Assembly: GCA_964647255.1 (NCBI GenBank)
Contig: CAZYGI010000005.1
Location: forward strand, 1-64,000
Length of the DNA stretch: 64,000 nt
From: CAWJEL01 sp964647255
GTDB taxonomy: Bacteria; Chloroflexota; Anaerolineae; CG2-30-64-16
Reading direction: 5' to 3'
Below, piece by piece: positions 31,238 to 40,545 of this stretch (its first letter is position 1; each line of letters begins with the position of its first letter). Position numbers and translations under genes: made by a program. Under the pieces are notes generated by a model that was not told where the DNA came from, made no database searches, and worked only from the letters and a program-made list of their open reading frames with translations.

Positions 31238-34200
31238 TTACGGGACCCGGGTCGCCGTGAAAGGCGTCTTGACGTCTACCTGTTCCGTCAGGTAGGGCAG
31301 GGTGCTGTCGTTTGCCGCGGCTTGCGCGCTGTGCACCCAGCTCGCGGTCCAGGAGTACGGCCCGCCGCTGACGGAACCGCAACCGTAGATGTAGAAATTA
31401 TTCAGGCCCAACGATCCGCTGGCGGAGGTGGACGACGCGAACGTGCCTGAGGCATAGAACCCTCCGGTGAACGAGAACTTATTGCTGGAGATGGACGCCG
31501 GAGTTGTGTGGGTGATCTTGTAGCTTCCGCAGCCGGATACGCTGAGATAGATGGCGAAGTTCTGTACTTGCTTTCTATCGCTGCTTACGTAGAACTCCAT
31601 GGCTCCGCCGCTCTTTTGCCAGAAGCCGGGGGTGGGACCGGATACAGGCGGAGGAACCACGACCGACTGAACGTTGCTCCATCCACTGTCGCCTATGCTG
31701 TTCGTAGCCTTCACGCGGTAATAGTACGTGCCGACCGCCTTGCCCGAGGCCGCCCACGACGTCGAGGCGCTGTGGTCCACCCGAGTCGTCGGGCTGGAGA
31801 ATGCGCTGTTATCATCTTCCTGGAGAGTGTACGAATTGGCGCCGGCGACCGAGTTCCAGCTCACCGTGTAACTCCCATCCCCATCCGCGTTGTCGATCGC
31901 ATCCAGCACCGGCGCGGATGGCGGCGCAACCGCCGCCGACTGAACATTACTCCACGCGCTGTCACCGTAGGCGTTGGTGGCCCTCACCCGGTAGTAGTAG
32001 GTGCCGATGGTCTTGCCTGAGGCTGCCCAGGACGTGGAGGCGACATGGTCTGCCACCGTGGCCGGGCTGGAGAATGCGCTGTTGTCATCTTCCTGGAGGG
32101 TGTACGAGGTGGCGTCGGCAGCCGGGTTCCAGCTCACTGCGTAATTCCCATCCCCATCCGTGTTGTCGATTGCATTCAGCACCGGCACATCGGGCACAGG
32201 CGGCCAGCGACGCATGATCAGCGGCAAGTAGACCTTCCGGCCACCGACCAGTGCGCTGCTGGAGTTGTTCGCCGAATCGCTATCATTCGGCGCCGAGATT
32301 GTAGCAGTGTTGACGAAAGTGAATCCCGACGGCAGGTCGGTGCTGAGCTTGCCGTTGACGGTAATGGTGCCACTGGCGCCCGCGGCGAGCGAGGCGAGGT
32401 TCCAGGTGTACGCCGCGCCGCCCCCTTGCGTCACCGGAAGTGTGCTGCTGTAGCTCAGGTTGGCCACCTGGGATGGCACGAGATCTGTGATCACGATCTG
32501 CGATGCGGCGGCGTTGCCCAGGTTGGCGACCGTGAGGATGAAGCTGATGGGATCGCCCGGCCGGGGGTTGCTGCTGGCCAGACGCTTGTTGATGCTGACA
32601 TCGGGCGCGGTCACCACAGCCGCGCACGTGTAGATGTTGATGTCATCCAGGAACCAGCCCCAACTGTAGCCTGAGCTATCGGTGCCGATGCGGAATCGGA
32701 ACCGGATGTTCTGCCCCGCGAGCGTGCTCAGGCCCAGGCGGCTTGAGATGTAACCGTTGCTTTTGCTGCCAAAGGCCTGGCGCGCCCCCAACGGATTGCC
32801 GCTGTCAAGCGTGCCGCGATACCCGTTGTCGGTGATGAGCGAGCCGGCATCGTGCCACGAGCTGCCGCTGTCGGTGCTGTATTCGATGACGCCGCCGTCG
32901 TACATGGTTCCGCCGGAGGAGGTCTCAAAACCGTACGAGTGGTTGAAGCGGAGATAGGGCGATTTCCCTGCCGGCAGCGCAATGTTCTTAGTCATCGCGA
33001 TGAAAGAGTCGGTGCTGCTGTCCGGGTCGTCGCCGAAAAAGTTGTACCTGCCGCTGGTGGCGTAGGTAGCATCGAACCCGGTGTAGGCGTTTGGATTCTG
33101 TGGATAGAACCATACCTGCGAACCGCTGATCGTGCCCTTGCTCCAGTTGCCGCTGGCCGTGTTCTCCAGGTTATCGAAGAATAGGCTGGTGGCTGTCTGA
33201 CCGGTGGGGCAGAGAGGCGCTTCATTGGCCGGGCACTGGGTCGGCTGCTGGTTCATCTCTGTGGCGTCCACCGCGTTCTTCACCTGTTGGCAGTCGGCGG
33301 CAGTGATGCCGTTGGTGCCGACCAGGTTGGTGCAGGCCTGTTGCAAGCCATTGTAGAGATCCTGGAAATCGCTGGCCGACGTGAACAGATGGGTCTGCAC
33401 CTCGTAGAAAATCTTGGCGACTTTCGTGATCCCTAAGCCAGTCACGGTTTTGCCATTGAAGGTGCCGCCATCGGTCATCAGGTAGGCTGCCTTGTTCGAC
33501 ACGCCGCTGTTGGTGTGGACCCCGCCGTTGTCTTTATCCTGCAGGTCGCACGAATAGTTGGCGCTCGTTATCTTGTCCGGGTCATTGTACGCCGGCGGGT
33601 TGCTCATGCTGCGGATCGCACCGCCCGGCACGTCTTCACCCATCAGCCAGCGAACCGCGGTCGTGTCGGTACCCTTGCCGTTGCTCAGGTCAATGAACTC
33701 ACCCCAGATATCTGACAACGACTCGTTAATAGCACCGGATTGCATGTAGTAAAAGAGGTGTGATTCGTGATCTGTGACCCCGTGCGTCATCTCATGGGCC
33801 ACCACGTCATCGGCGGACGAGTACCCCTGGCCGTAGACCATCTGCTCGCCGTTCCAAAACGCGTTCTCGTAGGGACAGGTGACGCCGGTTTTGCAGTAAC
33901 GCACCGTTGAGATAAGCTGCATGCCGGCGCCGTCCACGCTATCCCGGTTGTGTGTGTTCTTGTAGAAGTCGTAGACATCCCCCGCGTAGTCATAGGCCTT
34001 GTCAGCATCGCCGATCCCGGTGGCTCCCTGGCCCTCCACACGCACCGGACCGTTGCCGGGCAGCCCATAAGATGTGTTGTTCTGGTTGTCGTAAATCTTG
34101 CGGTACTTGGCCGTGTCGATCTCGCTGAAATGGAGCACCACACCGCCGCGATGGGCATCGACCAGAACCAGCTCCTTGATCGGCAGCAGATCGGTTGCCT

Positions 34201-34864
34201 GCACCTCGACGCGCCAGACTAACGACGTGACGCGAGGGCCGGGAGCGTCCAGCAGCACCGGGTCGTAGATCCACAGCTCGGGCTCCGTGGCCTGCAAGGT
34301 GTCGCTGGGCTGAGCGTAGTCTTTGGCGATCTGTCCAACCGCCAACCGGGCGGCGTCCCCGGCTGCGAGGGTGGGGACGCTGTCGACCCTGAGGTCGGGC
34401 AACACCTCGCCGTTGACCGACAGGATATCGCGCTTGCCGTCCATCTGGACGATCAACTCGCCGCCCAGCACCGGAATGTTGGCTGAAACCTGTTGGAACC
34501 GTACGAAGGAGCGGTTCCCATCGGCCTCCTGCGTTTTCATCACGGCCAGACCTTGGGCCTGATCTGTCACCCCGAAAAGCGTGCCGTAAGCGGACAGGAA
34601 CTGGCGTGCTGCGGTCTCGGGGGTCGCGTCACCGACAAGGGGAGCCGGCTGGGGGATCGGATGCGCCTGGTCTGTCCCAATGAAGCGCACCTGGCCCGTA
34701 TCGGCATGGTAGGCGATCTGTATCTGGTGGTCGGTTTGTTGTTTCAACGTATCCAGCAGACCCGTGGAAATGCTCGCATCCGGGTTAGCTTGGCCGCAGA
34801 CTGGGATCGTAGTCAACAGGAGGAGCAAGATCGGAATGACGGCGAGGACATGGCGTTTCTTCAT
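31238..34864 (-). CDS. Secreted M4 (thermolysin-like) metalloprotease with DUF11 and FnIII domains
   Basis: A 1208-residue exported protease. Order: signal peptide (residues 1-24), FTP and PepSY propeptides (about 70-200), M4 catalytic domain with HEMTH (zinc ligands H357, H361, catalytic E358) and third ligand E381 in NESLSDIWGE, a jelly-roll/MAM-like domain (DNLENTASGNWSKG onward), a DUF11 domain (DVSINKRLASSNPRPGDPI), two FnIII domains and a last C-terminal module with a Cys pair. The two FnIII units are nearly the same at DNA level (about 31650-31914 and 31915-32190), a recent tandem duplication. The start at 34864 has AAAGGAGAT ahead; the longer reading is not needed. A good promoter lies at 34978-35006. 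Confidence 0.9.
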   Translation of the reverse strand: MKKRHVLAVIPILLLLLTTIPVCGQANPDASISTGLLDTLKQQTDHQIQIAYHADTGQVRFIGTDQAHPIPQPAPLVGDATPETAARQFLSAYGTLFGVTDQAQGLAVMKTQEADGNRSFVRFQQVSANIPVLGGELIVQMDGKRDILSVNGEVLPDLRVDSVPTLAAGDAARLAVGQIAKDYAQPSDTLQATEPELWIYDPVLLDAPGPRVTSLVWRVEVQATDLLPIKELVLVDAHRGGVVLHFSEIDTAKYRKIYDNQNNTSYGLPGNGPVRVEGQGATGIGDADKAYDYAGDVYDFYKNTHNRDSVDGAGMQLISTVRYCKTGVTCPYENAFWNGEQMVYGQGYSSADDVVAHEMTHGVTDHESHLFYYMQSGAINESLSDIWGEFIDLSNGKGTDTTAVRWLMGEDVPGGAIRSMSNPPAYNDPDKITSANYSCDLQDKDNGGVHTNSGVSNKAAYLMTDGGTFNGKTVTGLGITKVAKIFYEVQTHLFTSASDFQDLYNGLQQACTNLVGTNGITAADCQQVKNAVDATEMNQQPTQCPANEAPLCPTGQTATSLFFDNLENTASGNWSKGTISGSQVWFYPQNPNAYTGFDATYATSGRYNFFGDDPDSSTDSFIAMTKNIALPAGKSPYLRFNHSYGFETSSGGTMYDGGVIEYSTDSGSSWHDAGSLITDNGYRGTLDSGNPLGARQAFGSKSNGYISSRLGLSTLAGQNIRFRFRIGTDSSGYSWGWFLDDINIYTCAAVVTAPDVSINKRLASSNPRPGDPISFILTVANLGNAAASQIVITDLVPSQVANLSYSSTLPVTQGGGAAYTWNLASLAAGASGTITVNGKLSTDLPSGFTFVNTATISAPNDSDSANNSSSALVGGRKVYLPLIMRRWPPVPDVPVLNAIDNTDGDGNYAVSWNPAADATSYTLQEDDNSAFSSPATVADHVASTSWAASGKTIGTYYYRVRATNAYGDSAWSNVQSAAVAPPSAPVLDAIDNADGDGSYTVSWNSVAGANSYTLQEDDNSAFSSPTTRVDHSASTSWAASGKAVGTYYYRVKATNSIGDSGWSNVQSVVVPPPVSGPTPGFWQKSGGAMEFYVSSDRKQVQNFAIYLSVSGCGSYKITHTTPASISSNKFSFTGGFYASGTFASSTSASGSLGLNNFYIYGCGSVSGGPYSWTASWVHSAQAAANDSTLPYLTEQVDVKTPFTATRVP

Positions 34865-34977
34865 GGTGCGATCTCCTTTGGTTCCTTGAGGATGCGAATG
34901 GACAACCCATGGCCGCTCCTCCCCGGGGAGCATACGGACGGGAGCAACAGCCACGCCTTGTGCCCAACCGAGCCTCA

Positions 34978-35006
34978 ATCATACATCGGCTTTGTTGCGC
35001 AAGCAA
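34978..35006 (-). promoter_or_regulatory. Sigma70-type promoter of the protease gene
   Basis: On the minus strand TTGCTT (35001-35006), a 17-base spacer, then TATGAT (34978-34983). It is about 115 bases upstream of the protease start. Confidence 0.6.
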
Positions 35007-35110
35007 AATGGTAAAATAAGATGTATCTGGAAGTGATGTAGACGTAAATGGTTGTACCTGTGACACCGTCCGATAGGTTGATCCTGTTTCGCCATAGGCA
35101 GAAAACTCTT

Positions 35111-35139
35111 TTGCTTCGGTAAGTAACTGATGCTAGAAT
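35111..35139 (+). promoter_or_regulatory. Sigma70-type promoter, probably leaderless transcript
   Basis: TTGCTT (35111-35116), 17-base spacer, TAGAAT (35134-35139). The next ATG is at 35146, where transcription should begin, so the YbaK-like message is probably leaderless. Confidence 0.65.
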
Positions 35140-35145
35140 CCGTCC

Positions 35146-35622
35146 ATGGACGCCATCCGCACCCGTATCACCGATATCCTCGACGCTCGCGGCGTCTCCT
35201 ACCGTTGGCTGCGGCATGCCGAGCCGGTCTTCACCGTGGAGGCAGCGGCTGCCCAGCGCGGCGTCGTGCTGGAGGAGATGGTCAAGTCCATCCTGCTATG
35301 CGATCGAACCGGCCACTATGTCATGGCGTGCGTGCCGGGCGCATCCCGGGTGGATCCCAAGGCGGTGCAGGCCGCGTTGGGCGAGGGCTGGCGACGATTG
35401 CACTTCGCCAGCGGCGGGGAGATCCAGGTTGTCACAGGTTGTGTTCAGGGCGCGGTGACGCCGATCGGGTTGCCCGACGAGGTGCCAGTGCTGTTCGACG
35501 CAGCCATCGCGGACCTGGTCCGCTGCAATATCAGCAGTGGCGACCCGCTGGCCGGATTGGAGCTTGACCCTGCCGACCTGGTGCGTGTCGCTGGAGGCCG
35601 GTTTGCGCCGATTGCCGGGTAA
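35146..35622 (+). CDS. YbaK/EbsC-family aminoacyl-tRNA deacylase
   Basis: A 158-residue single-domain protein of the YbaK/ProX superfamily, which hydrolyses mischarged aminoacyl-tRNA. Typical features are the conserved Lys in EEMVKSILLC (about residue 45), VMACVPGASRVD and a Gly-rich end GDPLAGLELDPADL. The preferred substrate cannot be told. No Shine-Dalgarno sequence is visible; the promoter at 35111-35139 fits a leaderless start. Confidence 0.86.
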   Translation: MDAIRTRITDILDARGVSYRWLRHAEPVFTVEAAAAQRGVVLEEMVKSILLCDRTGHYVMACVPGASRVDPKAVQAALGEGWRRLHFASGGEIQVVTGCVQGAVTPIGLPDEVPVLFDAAIADLVRCNISSGDPLAGLELDPADLVRVAGGRFAPIAG

Positions 35623-35648
35623 CGGTAGGTCCGGCTATTCTGTTTTGC

Positions 35649-35677
35649 TTGGTGATCATGCCGAGTGGGTGTAGAAT
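35649..35677 (+). promoter_or_regulatory. Sigma70-type promoter of the Nudix gene
   Basis: TTGGTG (35649-35654), 17-base spacer, TAGAAT (35672-35677), about 55 bases before the Nudix start. Confidence 0.5.
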
Positions 35678-35732
35678 TCGCATGCCCTCGCCATGATAGG
35701 GTGCATCTGGCAAGCTTGAGAGGCCTCGCTCG

Positions 35733-36365
35733 ATGATGACGGTTCCTTACGTTCCTCGTTGGCTGGCCTGGGCGCGTGAACTCCAGGCGATCAGCCAGAC
35801 CGGCCTAACCTACAGTCTCAATCATTACGACACCGAGCGCTACATGCGCCTGGGCGCCATCGCGGCCGAGATTGTTGAGAGCGAGGCCGGCCTGCCTGCC
35901 GGCCCGACGCTGGATAATTTCCGGGTCCAGCCCGGCTATGCCACCCCGAAGGTTGACGTGCGCGGGGCGGCCGTTCAGGAGGGCCGTATTCTGCTGGTGC
36001 AGGAGGCCGCGGATGGCTGCTGGTGTCTGCCCGGCGGCTGGGCTGACGTGGGCGAAACGCCGGCCGAAATGGTCGTGCGCGAGATGTGGGAGGAGAGCGG
36101 GTTCCAAGTGGCGCCCCGAAAATTGATCGGCGCCTACGATGCCAACCGCGTTGGCACACCGCTGTCCTTCTATCATGCCTACAAGCTCATTTTCCTGTGC
36201 GAGATCGTCGGTGGGGAAGCGCGCCCCAGCGCCGAGACACTGGCCGTGGCATTCTTTCCCTTCGATGCATTGCCGCCGCTGTCGAGCGAACGGACCAGCG
36301 CACGTCACCTGGCCGAGATCGCCGCGCATCTGCGCGACCCATATCGCCCGGCTGCGTTTGACTGA
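35733..36365 (+). CDS. Nudix hydrolase with N-terminal helical domain
   Basis: A 210-residue protein. The N-terminal part (residues 1-65, WARELQAISQTGLTYSLNHYDTERY) matches the helical domain found before the Nudix fold in bacterial ADP-ribose pyrophosphatase-like enzymes. The Nudix box GGWADVGETPAEMVVREMWEESGF is complete (about 97-120). It probably hydrolyses a nucleoside diphosphate derivative such as ADP-ribose; the substrate is inferred from family likeness. Confidence 0.88.
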   Translation: MMTVPYVPRWLAWARELQAISQTGLTYSLNHYDTERYMRLGAIAAEIVESEAGLPAGPTLDNFRVQPGYATPKVDVRGAAVQEGRILLVQEAADGCWCLPGGWADVGETPAEMVVREMWEESGFQVAPRKLIGAYDANRVGTPLSFYHAYKLIFLCEIVGGEARPSAETLAVAFFPFDALPPLSSERTSARHLAEIAAHLRDPYRPAAFD

Positions 36366-36527
36366 ACCGACGGCACGACACGCTGAATCCCGGAGCTGGC
36401 AGACGCCGTTCTTGGCGAAGGACCTGAGTTCCAGGGTTTGCCGGTTGACGCCGCGGCTGTGGTAGAATGGCGAAGCCATTCCGGCTAGAGCTGCGTTTGC
36501 ACACATTCCAGGCGAAGGAGCCGAGCC

Positions 36528-36944
36528 ATGCAACCTCATGAAATCTATTCCCTGCGGGCCCGGGACATCATGAATCGCAATTTCGCCGTCGTCTCACCGG
36601 TTGCCACGGTGCAAGAGGCGGTGGATGCGATGCAAGCATGCAAGTGCGGCGCCGCGATCGTGGACCGCGCCGACGAGAGCGACGCCTACGGCATCGTCAC
36701 CTTGCAGGAAATCGTCTATCGCGTGATCGCCAAGTCGCTGTCACCCACGCGGGTGCGGGTGGGCGAAATTCAGGTCAAGCCGCTCATCCTGGTCAGCCCG
36801 AACCTGCGCCTGCCCTTTATTGCCCAGCTTTTTGCCCGCGTCGGCATCCAGAACGGCATCGTCATTGACGATCACCGGCTGGTCGGCATCGTTTCCAGCG
36901 CGGATCTCGTCAACGCGCTGGTGCGGCCGGTGGATCACGAGTAA
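36528..36944 (+). CDS. CBS-domain pair protein
   Basis: A 138-residue protein consisting of two CBS motifs (LRARDIMNRNFAVVSPVATVQEAVDAM and VRVGEIQVKPLILVSPNLRLPFIAQLF). It probably senses an adenine nucleotide or acts as a regulator. AAGGAG lies ahead of the ATG. The short CKCGAAIV motif replaces the usual hydrophobic strand. A partner is not evident from the neighbours. Confidence 0.86.
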   Translation: MQPHEIYSLRARDIMNRNFAVVSPVATVQEAVDAMQACKCGAAIVDRADESDAYGIVTLQEIVYRVIAKSLSPTRVRVGEIQVKPLILVSPNLRLPFIAQLFARVGIQNGIVIDDHRLVGIVSSADLVNALVRPVDHE

Positions 36945-37030
36945 CCGGTAATCGGTAGCCAATACGCGAGACGCGTTGATCGTGCGGTTCAAGTCACTCG
37001 TTACGCATCACTCGTCACAACATGCTTCAA
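36945..37030. repeat. Period-8 repeat spacer before the acyl-CoA dehydrogenase gene
   Basis: Short repeated units (AACCGGTAATCGGTAG on the left; TCACTCGT, TACGCATC, ACTCGTCA on the right) of the same style as the spacers in the Wood-Ljungdahl locus. Pairing is weaker than in the others. Confidence 0.4.
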
Positions 37031-37042
37031 GGAGGAAGTTAC

Positions 37043-38254
37043 ATGGATTTCGGCTGGACGGAAGAACAGACCATGTGGCGCCGCGCGGTGCGCGAGTTCG
37101 CCCAGAAGAAGATTGCACCCCGCGTGCGCGAGATTGACACAAACCACCGCATCCCCGATGAGATCATCAAAGGGATGACGGATATGGGGCTTTGGGCGCC
37201 CACCGTGTCGGAGGAGTACGGCGGCCAGGGGATGAGCGTCACCATGGCGACCATCGCCGCCGAGGAGCTGGGGCGCGCGGAGATCAGCCTGGCGCTGCCG
37301 GTGTGGTACCTGGTGGAAGCGAGCTGGGGCTTCGTCTTCGACCGTTACGCTTCGCCTGCGCTGAAGCGGGAGATCCTGCCGGACGTCACTGCGGGCAAGA
37401 AGTTCCTGGGCATCGCCACCACTGAGCCGGGCGGCGGCTCCGACATCGAGGGCGTCACCCGCTCCCGCGCTGAGCGCCGGCCGGACGGCAAATGGGTGCT
37501 CAACGGCGAGAAGGTCTACATCAGCGGGGTCAAGGAATCGGAGCGGCTCGGCGGCATCCATATGACCCTCGTCCGCACCGACCCGGCGGCCGGCCACAAG
37601 GGGTTCACCTACTTCGCGGTGCCGCTCAAGGACAATCCGCAGGTCAAAACCACCTATTTCGAGAACTGGGGCCGCACGGGCATCTCGACCGGCGGGTTCG
37701 TGATGGAAGACCTGGTGCTGGACGACCACTACCGCATCGGTGAGGTGGGCCGCGGGTTCTACATGGGGATGGAGGGCTTCACCTTCGCCCGCGCGCTGAT
37801 CGGCGCAACCTGTGTGGGCGCAGCCGACACCGCGCTGGCCATGGGCGTCGAGTACATCAAGCAGCGCAAGTCGTTCGGGAAGCCGCTGGCCGCCTACCAG
37901 GGCATCAACTTCCCGGCCGCCGAACGCTACGTGGACATCGAGACCGCCCGTCTGCTGACCTACAAGGCCGCATGGATGGCCGATGAGATGTACAGCAAGC
38001 GCACGTTCAAACCCAAGGACATCGCCCTGTACGGCGCGATGGCAAAGCTGCGCGCGCCGATCATGGCCTTTGAGACCTTCAACGAGGTGGCGAACTGGCT
38101 GGGCGCGATGGGCTACACCAAGGAATACCCCATCGAGATGGGCATCCGCGGCGTCCGCTCCTACTCCATCGGGGCGGAAGGCGGCATGAACATCATGCGC
38201 ATGATCATCGCCCGCGAGCTGATCGGCGGCGAGTACACCAATCCGAGGCAGTAG
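37043..38254 (+). CDS. Acyl-CoA dehydrogenase
   Basis: A 403-residue flavoenzyme oxidising an acyl-CoA to the enoyl-CoA. Visible family signatures are GLWAPTVSEEYGGQGMS, FLGIATTEPGGGSDIEGV (FAD and substrate contact), FARALIGATCVGAADTAL and the helical C-terminal domain with QRKSFGKPLAAYQGINF. The chain length of the substrate cannot be judged. The start at 37043 has CAAGGAGGAAG ahead. No electron-transfer flavoprotein gene is nearby. Confidence 0.92.
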   Translation: MDFGWTEEQTMWRRAVREFAQKKIAPRVREIDTNHRIPDEIIKGMTDMGLWAPTVSEEYGGQGMSVTMATIAAEELGRAEISLALPVWYLVEASWGFVFDRYASPALKREILPDVTAGKKFLGIATTEPGGGSDIEGVTRSRAERRPDGKWVLNGEKVYISGVKESERLGGIHMTLVRTDPAAGHKGFTYFAVPLKDNPQVKTTYFENWGRTGISTGGFVMEDLVLDDHYRIGEVGRGFYMGMEGFTFARALIGATCVGAADTALAMGVEYIKQRKSFGKPLAAYQGINFPAAERYVDIETARLLTYKAAWMADEMYSKRTFKPKDIALYGAMAKLRAPIMAFETFNEVANWLGAMGYTKEYPIEMGIRGVRSYSIGAEGGMNIMRMIIARELIGGEYTNPRQ

Positions 38255-38326
38255 AGCGGAGAGCGCGGAGCGAGAACATCGGAGATCTACGCTCCACGCT
38301 CCACCCTCCACGCTCCACGAGCACCC
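38255..38326. repeat. Period-7 ACGCTCC repeats
   Basis: Four consecutive heptamers ACGCTCC, ACGCTCC, ACCCTCC, ACGCTCC (38289-38316), preceded by GGAGAGCGCGGAGCG, which is loosely complementary. The gap can form an imperfect hairpin. No gene is seen. Confidence 0.6.
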
Positions 38327-38944
38327 ATGAACCAACCCGATCCCAACCGCCGCTTCCAGATCGCCCTGGACAAGGCCCGCGCCGACTGGGCTGCGGCCGA
38401 CCCGACGCGCTGTGCGACGTTGGCCGGCTGCACGCTGACGCCGGCTGGCGTGATCGTCCCTTACTTCGGCCGGCCGCACCGGTTGACGCATCCCGGCGGC
38501 GAGGCGTTCGTCCAGGCCACGGGGAACCCCGCCCACATGACCGTCGCCATCGCGCTGATGCACTACCTGCTGACCGCCGACGGCGCGGCCCCGGCGGACC
38601 GCTGGCTGGCATTCCGCGAGCTGCCCGATGGGCTGTTCTACGCCCAGGCGTTCGCGGGGCACATCGAGGGTGAGATCGCGCAGCGGTTCGGCGCAGATGT
38701 GGCGGGATTTCGGCAGGCGCTCCAGGCGTTGGGCGGCCAGCCGCTTGATCTTGCCGATGCGAGCTATCGGCTCCAGGCGCTGCCGCGGCTGGCGGTCGCC
38801 GTCCTGCTTTGGGCCGGCGACGACGAATTTCCGGCCCAGGCCCGCGTCCTGTTCGACGCCAGTGCCGGACATTACCTGCCGACGGAAGATCTGTCGGGCC
38901 TGGGGGATTGGCTGGCGCACAAGCTGGCCCCCAAACTCCATTGA
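38327..38944 (+). CDS. DUF3786-like protein
   Basis: A 205-residue soluble protein resembling DUF3786 (AGCTLTPAGVIVPYFGRPHRL, TVAIALMHYLLTADG, WLAFRELPDGLFYAQAF, LLWAGDDEFPAQARVLFDASAGHYLPTEDL). The family is often found in anaerobes with corrinoid and Wood-Ljungdahl enzymes, but its role is unknown. No clear ribosome-binding site is present ahead of the ATG. Confidence 0.8.
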   Translation: MNQPDPNRRFQIALDKARADWAAADPTRCATLAGCTLTPAGVIVPYFGRPHRLTHPGGEAFVQATGNPAHMTVAIALMHYLLTADGAAPADRWLAFRELPDGLFYAQAFAGHIEGEIAQRFGADVAGFRQALQALGGQPLDLADASYRLQALPRLAVAVLLWAGDDEFPAQARVLFDASAGHYLPTEDLSGLGDWLAHKLAPKLH

Positions 38945-38992
38945 ACCGGCTTCGCCCTGGATGGCGCTTGAGATGATTTGAGAGGAGATTGC

Positions 38993-39703
38993 ATGGCCCC
39001 CCAATCAGCGCATCACCGCCGACAACGGCTAGTATGGATGGTCTTTGTCACCTTGTTGGCCCTGGCCTGGATGGGGGTGGCCGGGAGCGCACAAATTGCG
39101 CGCGCTCAGGCGCCCACGGCAGGGACATACCCGAAACTGGACAGCCCGGACCCCAACGTGCGCGCGGAGGCGGTCCAGGAGATCCGTGCGGCCCAGGATC
39201 ACAACGCGGCCATCGCGCTGATTGACCATATCGAGGACCCCGATCAGCGCACCGGTCTGTACATCGCACAGGCGTTGATCGAGCTTGCGCCGCCGGATGT
39301 CGTCTCCTTGCTGCAGGCATCGCTTCTGAGCGGCAATGCCGACGGGCGTTGGCGGGCCGCCTATGTGCTGGGGGCACGCAAAGAAACGCGAGCTGCGTCT
39401 ATGCTGGCTCACGCCCTGCGGGACGAAGACGTGCTCGTGTCCAGGACCGCCGCCGAAGCTCTGGCAAAAATCGGCACGCCCGCCGCGACCAAGGCGCTGA
39501 TCGCAGCACTGACGAGCACCCGGCCAGCAGAAATCCACGCGGCCATGAACGGCCTGCTGCTGCTGGGCGATGCCGCCGTGCCCGCGCTGGCTGAAGCGCT
39601 GGAATCGAACAACTGGCAAGTCGAGTACAGCGCGGCGGTCGTGCTGGAAGCCATCGGCACGCCAAGCGCAGTGGCGGCCCTGACCCACCTGACCGCGCAG
39701 TAG
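38993..39703 (+). CDS. Exported HEAT-repeat protein
   Basis: A 236-residue protein with a signal peptide or N-terminal anchor (LVWMVFVTLLALAWMGVAGSAQIARAQA) and HEAT units (SPDPNVRAEAVQEIRAAQDHNAAIALIDHIEDP, then four or five more). It probably works outside the membrane as a binding scaffold. AGGAGATTGC precedes the ATG at 38993. It is the third HEAT protein in the window. Confidence 0.78.
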   Translation: MAPQSAHHRRQRLVWMVFVTLLALAWMGVAGSAQIARAQAPTAGTYPKLDSPDPNVRAEAVQEIRAAQDHNAAIALIDHIEDPDQRTGLYIAQALIELAPPDVVSLLQASLLSGNADGRWRAAYVLGARKETRAASMLAHALRDEDVLVSRTAAEALAKIGTPAATKALIAALTSTRPAEIHAAMNGLLLLGDAAVPALAEALESNNWQVEYSAAVVLEAIGTPSAVAALTHLTAQ

Positions 39704-39756
39704 CGTCAATCCGCAGCGATTCTCGCCGATGCATCCTTAAACGGAGGACAACACCT

Positions 39757-40527
39757 ATGACAGTCGCAGTGGGGCAAGTCGCCCCGAATTTCGCCCTGAA
39801 AAGCCACGATGGGCGGACCATTCACCTGAGCGATTACCGGGGGAAGCGTAACGTTGTGCTGGCCTTCTTCCCCTTGGCCTGGACCCCGGTCTGAACAAGC
39901 CAGATCCCGTCGTACCAGGCCGCACTCGGCCGGTTTGATGGGGTCAAGACCCAGGTTCTGGGTCTCAGTGTAGACAGCGCACCCTGCCTGGCGGCCTGGG
40001 CGGAAAGCCTGGGCGGCATCACTTACCCGCTCCTGAGCGACTTCTACCCGCACGGCGCGGTGGCCGACCTGTATGGCGTGCTGCGCGGAGAAGGCTACAG
40101 CGAACGGGCCATCTTCGTGATTGACACGACCGGGATTGTGCGCTACGTGGACGTGCACGATATTGACCAACAACCGGACAACGAAGTGTTATTCGGTGTA
40201 TTGGACGACATCGAACCCGAGTTAGGCGCGGCCTATCGAGCCACCGAAGCGCAAAAAGCGGCTGCGGCGCACCCCGCCCCGGCGCCCCAAGGCGGCGTGA
40301 TCATGTACTGCACCACCTGGTGCCCCTCCTGCCGGCGGGCGCGCACCTTCCTCGCGGAGAACGGCATCGCCTTCACTGAAGTTGACATCTCCAAGGACCG
40401 GGGCGCGGCCGCGAAAGTGCGCGGCTGGGCGAACGGCAACGAGACAACGCCGACGTTTGACATCAACGGGACAATCATCGTGGATTTCAAACAGGCTGAG
40501 GTGGCAAAGGTCCTGGGCTTGAAGTAA
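39757..40527 (+). CDS. Selenocysteine peroxiredoxin-glutaredoxin fusion (in-frame UGA at residue 46)
   Basis: One frame runs from ATG 39757 (GGAGG ahead) to 40527 with a single TGA at 39892-39894. It encodes a peroxiredoxin domain (residues 1-150) joined by an Ala/Pro linker to a glutaredoxin domain (about 176-256, MYCTTWCPSC). The TGA is exactly at the peroxidatic position of the PxxxTxxC motif: PLAWTPV, UGA, TSQIPSY. Homology is unbroken on both sides (VDSAPCLAAWAESLGGI with C77, then GERAIF-like ERAIFVID). A SECIS-like hairpin follows. This fits a selenoprotein that reduces peroxides, with the glutaredoxin domain as its own reductant. The alternative is a nonsense mutation or base error; exact placement at the catalytic residue argues against that. 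No sel genes are in the window. Confidence 0.85.
39892..39942 (+). promoter_or_regulatory. UGA codon and bacterial SECIS-like hairpin
   Basis: After the UGA (39892-39894) an extended stem-loop covers 39906-39942. CCCGTC pairs with GATGGG, GTA faces TTT with one mismatch, CC pairs with GG, A17-type bulge at 39917, and GGCC pairs with GGCC around the loop GCACTC. The apical loop starts about 28 bases after UGA with G as first base, which agrees with known bacterial SECIS rules for SelB recognition. Confidence 0.75.
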
Positions 40528-40545
40528 CCGCCTGCTGTTGGACAG

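Noticed and set aside
40060..40527. A separate 155-residue glutaredoxin-like gene beginning at 40060
   Set aside because: The frame upstream of it, back through the TGA to 39757, encodes the rest of a peroxiredoxin with an unbroken family pattern and a good ribosome-binding site, so the start at 40060 is an artefact of the UGA.
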